From positions 9,697,605 through 9,761,604 of the forward strand of contig OX442321.1 of assembly GCA_949358305.1 (NCBI GenBank): a stretch of DNA of 64,000 bases. The letters run 5' to 3'. Numbering within the stretch: position 1 is the stretch's first letter; every line of letters begins with the position of its first letter. Of the stretch, positions 36,601 through 47,677 are shown one piece after another. The translations under genes and the position numbers were made by a program. The notes under the pieces are model-generated. The model worked only from the letters and a program-made list of their open reading frames with translations. It was not told the origin of the DNA and did not search any database. Source of the DNA: Strigamia acuminata (taxonomy: Eukaryota; Arthropoda; Chilopoda; Geophilomorpha; Linotaeniidae).

Positions 36601-39600
36601 TTCGAGACATTCGCCGGATTGCCATTAGTGTTTTGCGCAACTTGCTGGCCAAACATTCGTTCGATGATCGCTATCAACATAAAGTACAAGATTTAATCCA
36701 AGATTGCAATTATTTAATATTTTTCACTATTAGATGCAACAAGCGAGAGTCACGTCTCTCTACATGCCTTTCATCACGATAATTTTGGAGAACTTGAATC
36801 GACTGAATGCGCCGTGCTCACGTTTGGCCACACCTGCTCACGTGTGTAACGGGAGCATCGGCGCATTGCCGCCGCCTCCAGTGCCGGAAACTCCGTTCAA
36901 CACTCCAAAAAGTGGGTCTAATAGATATACAATTGGTGTCGATGGCTTTCCTGTTGTAGTTAATCAGAAACAACAAAGAGATTCCAGTTATTTGACAATA
37001 ATTGCTGGACAAGGTTAATAATAGAGCGGACATTTTCGGAACGTAATTATTCGTATTTTTTATTTTTAGGATTTGTCGGAGGGTCCCAAGTCGGAGTGAG
37101 TAACGCTTCGTCAAGTTTATCACTCGAAAGCTGTTCGTCGACGGTATCGAACGCGTCTCAAGATAGATTAGACAAAGGAGATGGCGACAAATTGGATATA
37201 TCGCACGGCCGGTAGATTGGCATCATTCGGTTCCTTTTGAATGAAGTTAAAGTTTTTTTGAATTAGGTCGCAGTCATTGCCATTTTCGGGCCACGGTGCC
37301 GTTCGTCACGACAAACTTGATGAAAATGAAGTTAAAGATCTTTTAATTTGTTTCCTCTACATCGTGAAGAATGTCGGTGAAGGTAATTTCTATTTCAGTG
37401 CTCCAGTTTAGACGTTTTGCATTATAATGGGGTTGAATTTACAGATTATCTGATTGGCTGGTGGCAGCAGTGCCTCGAAACTGATATACAGGATTTTTTT
37501 CACGTCTTAGAGTAAGTTAAAATATGTTTTTTTAAAATTTAAAATGTAACAATTATTATTTTTTTTTTCGTTTTTAGGCTTTGTCTTCATCAATTTCGAT
37601 ATCAGGGGAAGAGGACAATTAATTCGAGAGATCAGTTATTAGTACGTGGTCAACCTAAATCAATGACCCTTCCAGCACGCATCGCCCCACCAAATTTCAG
37701 TAGTCGAGCATCGAGCACCTATAGCGAAACAAACAGCATGCGTTAGTTTATACCTTTTCTTTTTCCATTAACTTTGCTAAGTGTAATTTTGAAAACGATT
37801 TCTATCAGCGACTGGCACTAGCTCCGATGCCGACACGGTATATCGAGTTCTACTCGATGCTAATATGGCCAGCGAAGTGAGTCTTATCTGTTTGGATGTC
37901 TTGGGCTTATATTGCACCAACTTTAAGGTATAGAAAATCTCTGAAAAGGTTTTTGTCAAAAATCACTCATTATTTGTGCTCGTGTTTAGGAACAATTGCT
38001 TTTCAACAACGGCGACAACCAGTTGATGCGCAAGATTTTTGACATCTATTTATCGTTTCTACAAGTCGGCCAATCCGAGAAACTGCAGCGGCACATATTC
38101 GCCGCTCTTAGATCTTTTCTTATTAAATTTCCGATGGTTCTTTTCCGAGGAAACGCTTTGTTGTGCGGCAAACTTTGTTACGAAGTACTGGAAAACTTAA
38201 CCTCTTCATTTGGCGTTTTGATTTATTTAGTGTGTTTTTAGCTTTTAAAAAATTGCAACTCCAAATTGTCATCGACGAGGAACGAGGCGTGTGCTATTTT
38301 GTACTTGCTAATGAGAAGTAATTTTGAGTTTACTGGGAAAAAAGGATTAGTTCGTGTTCACTTACAAGTACTTTTGCGTTATAACTCGGTCCAGAAATGA
38401 AACTAAACACCGAATTAATTTCCAGGTGATTATTTCAGTGTCACAGCTTTTAGGTGATGTCATCGGACTCAACAACCCTTTCTTCCAAGGAAGCTTATCT
38501 ATCATCAATAATTATGCAAACACCGATAAAGCTATGCAAACATCGAGTAAGTTATAAATAATTTGAGTTAATTTGTTTTTTGAAAAAATACAATTGTTCG
38601 CATCGCGAATTCGCATATCTTTGCACTGACCCATTACGTAGTGGATGATCAATCACGCGTTAAATTTGTTAGGGTTATTAACCCCCCAACTAACGTTAAC
38701 ACAATGCCATTAGTCGTTAAAATTCGGAATAGAAACAATTCTCTCTCACATCTACTGGTACTCATGTTTAAATGCTGTTACATAGGTTTCCCTGCTGAGG
38801 TAAAAGACCTGACCAAAAGAATCCGAACTGTTCTTATGGCCACGACACAAATGCGAGAACACGAAAATGACCCTGAAATGTTGTTGGATTTGCAGTATAG
38901 CCTGGCTAACAGCTATGCTGCTACTCCTGAGTTGCGCAAGACGTGGCTAGAGACGATGGCAAAAAATCACAAAAAGAATGGGAATTTATCCGAGGTAAAT
39001 CGGAAGTAAAAATTATTTCAAGTATTTTTGCTTGATTTTCATGCGATTATTTTCGTTTTAGGCAGCTCAATGTTACGTTCACATAGCGGCACTCGTTGCC
39101 GAGTATCTGAAACAAAAAGGGATCTTTTTAGACGGTTGCAAAGCTTTTGCCAAACTTTCACCGAACGTCGAAAGGGATGAATCGGGACTGAAAGAGGACG
39201 CAGGCATGCAGGAAATGAATTATTCCGAGGTAAAATGAATAAATAAATTGGTTTAGTTGGCGGGAGTTGTTTAATTATTTTGTTTATTTATAGGAAACGC
39301 TTCTGGAGTTGTTAGAACGGTGCGCTGACGATTTATCAAAAGCTGAAAGATACGAATTGATCGGTGATGTTTATCGAATAATAATCCCGATTTACGAAAA
39401 CAGAAGGGATTATGAGGTACGTCCAGATTTCAAGCACTTGGATGTTATTTTAATTAACGTTTAAAATTGTTTCAGGCTTTGGCAAGTTGTTATAAAAACT
39501 TACACAACGCTTATACGAAAATTGTAGAAGTAAATCGTAGTGGGAAAAGATTATTAGGCAAATATTACAGGGTAGCTTTTTTTGGACCCGTAAGTTGCTG

Positions 39601-40784
39601 TAAATTGTTTTTATACCCGTGTATGTATTTAACAAATTGTTTTTCAATTTTAGTCGTATTTTGACGAAGATTCGGGGAAGGAATACATTTACAAGGAACC
39701 AAAAGTGACGAGCCTAGCCGAAATATCAGAAAGACTTTACCATTTGTACTGTGATAAATTTGGGGCAGAAGTTGTAAAAATGATTATGGATTCAACACAG
39801 GTGATACATTTGATATAGTTATGAGTAAATTATCGTTAATTGTTTCCGTGTGTAGGTGGATCCGAGAGATTTAGATTCTAAATACGCTTACATCCAAGTG
39901 ACGCACGTGACGCCTTATTTTGAGAAAAGCGAATTACTCCATCGACCGATGGAATTCGATCGAAACAATAATTTGCAGAAGTTTATGTTTGAAACTCCGT
40001 TCACGCTGGAAGGAAAAGCACGGTCGGAGTCCTTGGAACAACAGTGCAAAAGAAAGACTATACTTAGAAGTATTAATTATTCTTTTTCATTATTCAATTT
40101 CTTATTTGTTTTTTTTTTCATTTTTTTTCAAGCTACATATTCATTTCCTTACGTTAAAAAACGGATAGCTATTTTCTCGAAAAATGTTATAGAAATGACT
40201 CCCATCGAAGTAGCGATTGAAGAAATGCAAACGAGAGTGAATGAAATAAGCGACGCAGTGAATGCGGAGAAAACCGATTTGAAGAAATTGCAACTCGTTC
40301 TGCAGGGAAGCGTGAGTGTGCAGGTCAACGTCGGACCGTTGGCGTATGCGACGGCTTTTTTGGCCGACACTGTAATGAATAGATATCCCAAAGATAAAAC
40401 GAAGGAGTTGAAAGAAAGTTTTAAGTGAGAACGAGTCGTGGCAGAATTAAAAGATCATTTATTTATATTTTAAAAAAATTAATTTTTCAGAGCTTTCGTT
40501 CGGATTTGTAACAAGGCGTTGGATCTGAATGGTCGGCTGATTATAGCCGATCAATTCGAATACCACGAAGCGTTGAGGATGAATTTCAAAGAACTTGCAC
40601 ACGCGTTGTCAGATATTTTTCACGAAAAGGTAAATATTTGAATTGTCGATTGAGGGAAATTTAATTTCTAATCGTTTGTTTTCACGTTAAGCTTATACAC
40701 GAAGATAGAAATGCTCATCTAAATCGAGATTCGTTAACTTTATTCAGTTACATCAGTGCAACGTCTAGTTCGAGCACGGCATAG
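27651..40784 (+). CDS. DOCK9: DOCK9/10/11-type (zizimin, DOCK-D) Rho-family GEF
   Basis: I resolved 44 exons from 27651-27749 and 30558-30674 to 40692-40784; with all of them the frame closes at 2150 residues (human DOCK10 2186, DOCK11 about 2070). The N-terminus [11 protein letters not shown] is that of DOCK9. A PH domain follows near residues 166-275 ([30 protein letters not shown]), found in the D subfamily only. DHR-1/C2 spans about 640-830 ([36 protein letters not shown]-like stretch, HVSCD). DHR-2 spans about 1660-2120 ([76 protein letters not shown]). DOCK-D proteins exchange GDP for GTP on Cdc42 (DOCK10/11 also Rac). The tail ISATSSS resembles DOCK11. The first intron is 2.8 kb; most others are 50-200 bp. 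The intron after 31967 needs a GC donor. Poly(A) signal AATAAA near 41085. Confidence 0.97.
27962..28028 (+). repeat. 20-bp tandem repeat, about 3.3 copies
   Basis: The unit is AAATTTATGAAATTTTTATG, itself two diverged 9-11-bp halves. It lies in the first intron of the DOCK gene. Confidence 0.85.
29852..30245 (+). CDS. alternative DOCK first exon or small nested two-exon gene
   Basis: An ATG at 29852 opens 50 codons ([18 protein letters not shown]... [10 protein letters not shown]) ending at a phase-0 donor after 30001. Two partners are possible. Joined to the DOCK exon at 30558 (also phase 0), it gives an alternative DOCK N-terminus lacking [11 protein letters not shown]. Joined to an exon at 30159 ([12 protein letters not shown]...), it ends at TAG 30243-30245, a 78-residue protein, with AATAAA about 80 bp downstream. 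The GC-richer sequence upstream (29.4-29.8 kb) looks like a promoter and leader. Mammalian DOCK9-11 genes also use alternative first exons. Confidence 0.45.
34819..34848 (+). other. candidate 30-nt cassette exon in DOCK gene
   Basis: Between TCTTTTAG and a GTTGGG donor lie ten codons ([10 protein letters not shown]), phase 0 on both sides. Without them the neighbouring exons give ...[13 protein letters not shown], which aligns directly with the human KYLK-(S/C)LHAME stretch, so this exon looks like an optional insert. Confidence 0.5.
36110..36130 (+). other. candidate 21-nt microexon in DOCK gene
   Basis: Preceded by GGCTATAG and followed by GTAAGA, it is a multiple of three with phase 1 on both sides. 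Included, it adds seven residues (EDVESEP) between ...VKNMK and [12 protein letters not shown]; skipped, the frame is kept. Confidence 0.6.
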
Positions 40785-41458
40785 TTTGATTTAACTATTA
40801 AGAAAAAAAGTCTTTTATTTACTTTTTAAAGAAAAAAAAAAGAAGAAAAACCTATGGTGTGAATTGTAAATTTGTGTAATTTGGTGTACAGAAAAGAGAA
40901 ATTTAACAATTTCGAGATTTGGTTATTCTAGGGTGTAACTCTATCTCAGATAGAAACGTTTATCTTGTAAATAGTCATAATTTTTCATAAGTTGTAAGGT
41001 GACCATAGTTCTATTTTCTTAAATCAAACTTTTACATAGTTGTACAAAACCTAAAACACAGCGGCAAAGCAGTTCATTACTCGTAATAAAAATATCTGAA
41101 ACGTTTTCATTTCGTCTTATTTCACCTTACGTCGTTCGAGCGCAAGAAAGGGCAGTTGGGCAGAAGACCGATTCGGGAATCAAGGTATGTGAAATTTGAT
41201 TTCTGTACATGTTCATGGTTTAATTTTTAACTCAAAGATAATGCCATACGTAATTTCTCATTTGGATTATTTTAATTCAGTGTTGGCCACTCAATAATGT
41301 ACACACATTTCTTATCTCGTAACAATATTCTTAACTTTTTTTACAGACCAAACCCTACTGAAAAAGTAGAAAAAAAAATATGATAAAATTCGTAACCCTG
41401 ATTTATAGAATAAAAATTCTGATAGAAAAGTATGTATGAATTTTTATTAACTTTTTTC
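40785..41458. other. convergent 3' region of DOCK and EMSY
   Basis: Holds the 3' UTRs of both genes. AATAAA for DOCK is near 41085. The EMSY 3' UTR (minus strand) must lie in the right part. No gene was seen. Confidence 0.6.
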
Positions 41459-44400
41459 TTAGGTTGGTTTTGGTTTCTTTGTCGCAGAACCAGCAAGTTT
41501 GGCCTAAATATGCAAATTTAAAAATTAACATGTACTTAATATTAATAATACAATAGTATAAAGTAAAAAATACCGACCTTAGTCAATTTGTCCATAATTC
41601 TCTCGTACTCTTGATCGTAATATATAAAAACCTCGTTGCAATCGAGTCTTGCTGGATGATCCGGTGGATTGTACAATTCACAGTTCACTTTAATTTGAGT
41701 CATGTCGCTGTGAAATTCGGACAAATTCTCATAAATGCCACCCTAAAAAACAACAAAAAATCCAATTTAATTACTTTTTAAACAAATCATTCAAAAATTA
41801 CCTCCAAATTTTTCCTAATAGTTGAAAAATCCATAGGTTTTTCAATAACCTTATAATAATCAGGAGCAACAGCAGGAGACACTGAAAAAACAAACAATTT
41901 TAAACACTCGTTTTACTATATTTACACGTTTAAATTAATCACCTGGCCGTAAAAACCAATGAGAAGCATTAAGTTCATTCTTGCCCCGACATCGACCGCG
42001 ATAATTACTCACTTTCGATAGTAATCTAAACACAAACGAAAAAAATAAAGCGTGTTTACTCGCAAACGAGTTTAGAATCTAACAACTTACCCCAAAGCGA
42101 GCCTCGCCCAGCCGGACAACGACGGCGGCGAATCATCGGGTAAATTCGGGGCCTTTCTCTTTCTCTTACTGCTCCTCACGCCAGAATCCAACGGCAGTTC
42201 TGCTTGATTTTCAAACAAATCTCCCATTATGCTCCCACTGCTCCCTTGATTGTCACCAGGTCCTAGTTCATCGCCAACATTATCACTCGCACTTTCCTCT
42301 CCTAAACTATCTCCAAATTCATCTTGAGCTACCTCCTTCGCAACTTCGTCGGCCTCGAACTGTTCACTCGATAAAACCACTTCGTTCGTAACGTCCTGAT
42401 CGATAAATTCATGAGCCGCGACATCCTCGATCCTCTGACTGCTGAAATCGTCCACCACCATCGTGCTAATGTCGATTCCAGACGGTTCGATTATAACATT
42501 TTCATCGGATACGACGCCGGAGCTGTTAAACTCGTCGGCCTGATGAGATTCGTGAGTTTCTGCAAAACCGAGCCTATCTTTAGATTCGTCAATTAGACAT
42601 TCCTGCACGCTTTCCTCCGTAGAAACGCAGGCCGCTGCTTCCACCCGTTCCGATTCGACTCGTGGCTTTTCGCAACTTTTTTTGTCGTCTGTACGAATTA
42701 CATCGTCAATAAAATGGAACTGCCGCAGATCCAATTGGGCGGTTTCGATGGCTGTGCTGAATATGTCCAAACTCGACGTTATCTCCGTGCTCTGCTCCTC
42801 CTTTTTGTCTTCCGTCTCCTCTTTGACGTCTTGACCGCTGCTCGTGGGTGCGGCACAAGTTGTATTCGAATCGGGATAAAAAATGCCCGTTTGCGGATCC
42901 AGTTGTCCGATCGCTTCCGTGTCGCATTTAATGTTTTCGTTCTCTTTAGAGTCTTCTTCGGACGGGCATTTCGGTTCGGGCGACTCCCCTTTAACCTCTC
43001 CGCCGTCCGAAATCTCCGTGGGTTGTGCGAGTTTCTTGAAATCGAACCCGGCTTGAGTTAAGACTGCGATCGCTTCTTCGTTTAACTCTCCTTTGTGACC
43101 CAAAACGTCTGCCGCGGCTTCTAGAAACGATAGAAATTAAAACGACAAAACGCACACACATTTTAGTATTAGTATTAGAAATCAAATCTTACGTATTTCC
43201 AACATTTGACTCTCCTGCAATCCAAACGGGAACAAGTTGACGGACGGGACGACCGCGTCGTTTTCGCCTTCATCTCCCGACACCTTTTTGCTCTCTCCGC
43301 CGGACGCAACTCGTAGAAATGCAGGAACTTGTTGCTGCTGCGTCTCACCCTCGCTCATCCACTTGTAAACCTTCTGATTCTGACTGTCTATCGTTTCGTT
43401 TTGATTCTCGGTCTGTGTCTCCGTCAATTTCTCGCCCGTGTCTGGACTTTGAGCCAGTGGCGCTTCTTCTTCGTAGTCCGCGACGGTGCACACAGCCTGA
43501 CTCGCCTGTTGATTGTCGGGTAATATTCCCGTTGCCTGTAAAATGTCGGCCAAAACCGTGTTCTTCTGATCCCCACTCGCCTCGTCATCAATCTTCGACT
43601 GTCCGGTCACTTCGACCAGCACCACGTTCCGCCCAGACGTCGATGCCACGTTGGAAATTTGCTGTCCCGTTAACGATTTCCCAATTTCTCCGACCAGAGT
43701 GGTCGCCATGGACACCGCCGAAGCCTGACTCGTAGTCAGCTTCAACTTCTCTCCGCGCTGTATGAAACTCAACAAATCCTTCTCGCCTTGACCCCGGCTC
43801 GCAAACGCCGCCGACACTTGTTTGACGAGAGTCTGAGTCGCGGAATTACTCGCACCGGCAGTTGCTATGGTCACCGATCCCGTGGAAGGCATCGCCTGCG
43901 CCTTTTGAACCACTATCAAATTCGGCTTGGCCGACGTCACCGAATGCGCGCTTCTCGCGATGGCGCTCGATCCGACGCTTCCTTTCGAGATCATTTTAAC
44001 CGTCGTCGATTGAATGGTTTTCGGACCGACCATGATCAACGCGGGTGCGGCGGACGAGCCTCCCGCGTCAGATATATTTGTTTTGTACCTCGCAGAAGTC
44101 AAAGCGGTCATTTTTAGTCCTTGTTGCAAATTCTTTGGATTTACACTGACCACGGTCGAGGCCGGAGCCGCGATCTTGTTCGGAGTGGCCAAAGCACCCG
44201 TGGCCCGCGCGCCCGTTTGAGCCGAGGTAATTACATTGACGACGCGGGTCCCGCCGGTGGCACCTGTAAAATCGACGGATGTTAATAATTTTAAAAAAGT
44301 GCGATTGCCATTTAAACGTTTACCGGACACTGCGGTCGACGATGGCATCGATTTCGTTATGGTACTCATGTTACTGGACGTTGCCATCATCACCAAAGGC

Positions 44401-46261
44401 GTGCTGCTCACGGTTGCGGGTTTCGGGAGGATTTTCGCATTTCCGACCGAAGCTGTCACTACCGGCATCGTTTGGGTGATGATTTTAAGCCCCGCGTCGT
44501 TTTTCACTTGGATCGCGGGCTTGTTGGTCACGACTGGTTTTAATTGAATCCCAGATTGGCTCTGCGACACTACGGGAATCATTAGGCCGGTCGTCGTGCC
44601 GATTTTGCCCTTCTGACGACCGCCTCGGCCTTTACTGATGGAAAAAGTGTTTCCCGTCGACGACATTGTTCCAGAAACTGATACTAAAGAGAGAGAAATA
44701 TATTACATTTATTATTCATTCAATCATTAGTCGAATCAACCTGAAGAAGTGGACAAGGTGTTGGCAGAAACGTTGCTTATGGAGTGTGTTGTAGTAGTTG
44801 TTGCCAGGGTTACGATAGTGCCCACATTTCCGTTTAAACTCGACTGAACTAACGTCGCCGTCGTCGGAATGCAGGACTGCGTTGTAGACGTGTGTGGCAT
44901 TATCAGGGATGTCGTTTTGCTTTGTGCGACGGTGTGTGTAGGTCTAGTTGTGGTGACAGTTTTCACGATTGGAACGCGCTGTAATAAACTAGGAGGTAAA
45001 CTCGAACCAGACACCAAAAAAACCTGTCCAAAACAAAACAAGAGAAAAAATAAAGTTAAAAATAACTTTTAAACGCATTCTCTCGAGTTAACCTTCTGAG
45101 TAGGTGCGTTTGTCACGCTAGTCGTCAATTTCTGTGGCGTTGATGCTGATGTGAATGTGATTTTTACAGGCGTTCCGCTCAATGGCACATTTAAAGAGCG
45201 TGCAGTGTTGCCCAGGACCTAATTCGAAGGCACAATTCAATGGCAATTCAATGTTTTTTTTTTAAAAAAACAACAAAAATAATAAAATGTATGAAAAAAG
45301 GAAAGTAAAGTACCAATACTTTTGAATTTTGATTCGTTAAACTCGGACTCGGTTCTCGCGCAGGTGAAATGGGTTTCTGGTTTGCGGAATGTTCCAACGA
45401 AGAAGAGCGCCTCCTTTTCCGGCCCCTTTCGTCCTCAATAATTGCACCGTTCTGTCCCCTTACGTGCACGGACATTCCACTGGGTAAAATGACAACGTTA
45501 CTACCGACACTAACGTTATTGTTATTATTGACAGCTAACGATGTTGGGCTTGCTGGACGAGGTGACAAATTTTGCTTAAGCGTAACAGATATTGGACTTT
45601 GATTTTGCACTGATATAGGTGTACCACTGTTTGCCGTCGGTGATGGCGTGTTGATTGTAGATCCTTCGACGAATTTACTTCCGGTGGCGGTCGGTGGCAG
45701 CATTTGTGCGTTCTGTACAGCGGCGATATTGGCTACCTGAGTAGCTACGGCAGTAAATGCTGTTTGGGGAACGAGTCTCGGCATTAGAGGAATGAGCCGT
45801 CTGCCTTCGATTGCCCATTCCGAAGCTGTGTTTGGACCAACCATTCTGAAACGATTTAAAATCAGTTTTGTGCGTTGATAAATCTGTGTAAAAGTCGACT
45901 CACTGGTCAGCTATTGTTGATAAGTGTTCATCGTTAACAGCTCGACGAATTTCTGCCCTGTGGCGTTCAGTCGATATGCTAAGCGGAAGAAAAAGTGACG
46001 GTTAAGACGGTTGAGGTGAGGATAGATTTGGTTTTACCTAAGAACAGAACACAAATCCTGGAGAATTTTCTTCTTGTCTTTACTGAGGTCACCTTGAGCT
46101 CGAAATGCAGAAATAATTGCCGAATAAGCTTCAAGTTCTTTTAATTTCGAATAAATAGATGTTGTATATTATGTATTTTTTAATAGTTTTTGAGAATTAC
46201 CGAGGCGACGAAGCATCCTTTTGCATTCATCTCTGCTCATGTCCAATAACATTGGCCACAT
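41459..46261 (-). CDS. EMSY: EMSY-like transcriptional regulator with C-terminal bromodomain
   Basis: Thirteen exons (46261-46201, 46137-46038, 45978-45904, 45845-45314, 45218-45093, 45023-44741, 44683-44324, 44263-43193, 43120-42091, 42025-41943, 41881-41802, 41742-41578, 41503-41459) total 4011 nt, 1336 residues. The N-terminus MWPMLLDMSRDECKRMLRRL with LEAYSAIISAFRAQGDLSKD is the ENT domain, then ISTERHRAEIRRAVNDEHL and SEWAIEGRRLIPLMPRLVP, all near-identical to EMSY. A long Ser/Thr/Val/Gln-rich middle and LDPQTGIFY also fit. The last 125 residues are a bromodomain: FLRPVSPAVAPDYYKVIEKP (ZA loop), MDFSTIRKNL, and VNCELYNPPDH with the acetyl-lysine-binding Asn. Vertebrate EMSY binds BRCA2 and sits in the SIN3/KDM5 repressor complex. 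The ATG follows an in-frame TGA. Poly-Ser/Thr content is high; the exon at 44264-44323 is treated as a 60-nt intron. Confidence 0.93.
41578..42150 (-). other. bromodomain-coding exons of EMSY
   Basis: The end of the 42091-43120 exon (SGWARLALG) and the exons at 41943-42025, 41802-41881 and 41578-41742 join in phase to form a full bromodomain: helix Z (ARLALGLLSKVSNY), ZA loop, helices A and B with the conserved NPPDH-type Asn motif, and helix C (VFIYYDQEYERIMDKL). If the intron after 42091 is kept, a TAA follows LALG at once and the protein ends before the bromodomain. Confidence 0.85.
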
Positions 46262-47077
46262 TTTTGTTTTCGTGAGAAATATTAATGGAGCGAATCGATC
46301 GTCAAAACATCTTCAGCAGTCGAATCTTGAAAAACAAAAGGGAAATTTGTTATATCGATTTCTGAAGTTGGTGGGCAGGTAAAGATGTTTGCGTGTAATG
46401 AGTGGACAAGATGGTTAAGGTTAAATGAGATGTGTTTACTTCACGACTCGGATCAAATACAAGAGGCGCCAAAATATGGAGAAATGTTTCTCTCTTCTCC
46501 GAGCAAGATCACCCGTCCAACCTGGAGGAAATCAAAAGATCCAAATCACTTTTTTTTTAATGTTACGTTTGGTTTGATAGTCATTCGAGAACTTACGATA
46601 GAATCCAACAAATATATACAAATACCGTGCGCAAATTGATCAGCCATTTACAGCGTCATGGCGTGCTGTCCACTGCGCACACTCAATGCGCTACCAGAAA
46701 AGATAATCAATTCGGAACGAAAACTGACAACTCAAAAGAAAAGAATGCCGCGAATAAATTAAAGCTAATTAAGTTTTACGGCTGTTTATTAGTAATCTTT
46801 TAAAGCCCATTTAATTAAAATAATAAAAGCTATTGATCGTAACAGTGATATTATTCGGACGTTATGGAACATTTATGTCTGGTTTAGTTTTAAAATGGCG
46901 GGTCTGTAATTGTATTTTTTTTTTAAATGAAGGATTTTAACGTTTGAAAACTTCGTTACGTTGTATAAATCGCTTATTTTCGATCGATATTACCGAGTTT
47001 TATTTTAATCGCCGATGAAATTCCCTTTTTATTTTGGAAAATAGGTTAGTGCGAATGATAAGTCGGTGCAGCGAGCA
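46262..47077. promoter_or_regulatory. EMSY/CEP19 divergent promoter and EMSY leader
   Basis: The two divergent ATGs are 816 bp apart. On the minus strand there are exon-like pieces: an ATG frame near 46650-46600 (MADQFAHGICIYLLDS) ending at GTAAGT, and an acceptor CCTCCAG near 46523. They fit spliced 5' UTR exons of EMSY, perhaps with a short upstream ORF. No separate gene is supported. Confidence 0.5.
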
Positions 47078-47572
47078 ATGGAAGTGACAGAATACAAGCT
47101 GCAGCAATGTGGTGTTCGCTTCGAGCCACCTGCTGTCATCGTTTATTATAAAAACTTGACGACCAGTAAATTGCATAAACGGATTATGCCCGTGCGAAGT
47201 TTACGCAAAAATGCCGGTGTCCGACGAATAGCCGAAGAGATCAAGGACAGACATTCGCAAATTTTGCACGACATGCCATTAATTAGACTGGAAAAGTTGC
47301 TGCGGATCATCCAAGAGCGCATGAAAGGAAAATCGACGGACGAATGTGTGGACATTGTCAAGAAAGAATTTACAATAGACTCTGAACAGGATTTGAATAA
47401 AGTGGACGAAGAAGAGCTGAAAAGGAAAAAAGAAGTGATGAACGAAACGTTCAAAATTTCGAATAAAACGGCCGACGATCCCGAATTCCAATACGACATC
47501 GAAGTCAATTTTGACCCTGCGACGATCGAAGCTTCCGAGTGGGATTCCGATCAAGACAATTTAGAATTTTAA
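47078..47572 (+). CDS. CEP19: centrosomal protein of 19 kDa
   Basis: A single-exon frame of 164 residues (human 167). It matches CEP19 throughout: QQCGVRFEPPAVIVYY, HKRIMPVRSL, LIRLEKLLRIIQERMKGKS, TIDSEQDLNKVDEEELKRKK, MNETF and DDPEFQYDIEVNF, with the acidic end of the family. CEP19 sits on the mother centriole and basal body, where with CEP350/FOP it recruits RABL2 and IFT-B to start ciliogenesis. The ATG at 47078 (MEVTEYK) is chosen; a GTG 12 bases upstream is not a eukaryotic start. The frame is open further upstream to an AG at 47043, so a 5' exon cannot be ruled out. It is head-to-head with EMSY and ends 105 bp before the opposing TAF9 stop. Confidence 0.93.
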   Translation: MEVTEYKLQQCGVRFEPPAVIVYYKNLTTSKLHKRIMPVRSLRKNAGVRRIAEEIKDRHSQILHDMPLIRLEKLLRIIQERMKGKSTDECVDIVKKEFTIDSEQDLNKVDEEELKRKKEVMNETFKISNKTADDPEFQYDIEVNFDPATIEASEWDSDQDNLEF

Positions 47573-47677
47573 TCACTTCTTCACACAAGTTTACATGATA
47601 ATCAAGTAGAAAATATTTTTCAAGTTTCGCATGTAAAATACTTGAAACGAATTAAACTATAATACATAAAATTGTTT

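Noticed and set aside
42714-43061. Open frames on the + strand opposite EMSY (also 43319-43735, 43788-44117, 44236-44547)
   Set aside because: Antisense shadows of the GC-richer EMSY exons; the minus frame matches EMSY and splices correctly.
47066-47077. GTG start 12 bases upstream of the CEP19 ATG
   Set aside because: GTG is not used as a normal nuclear start codon; the ATG at 47078 gives the expected CEP19 length.
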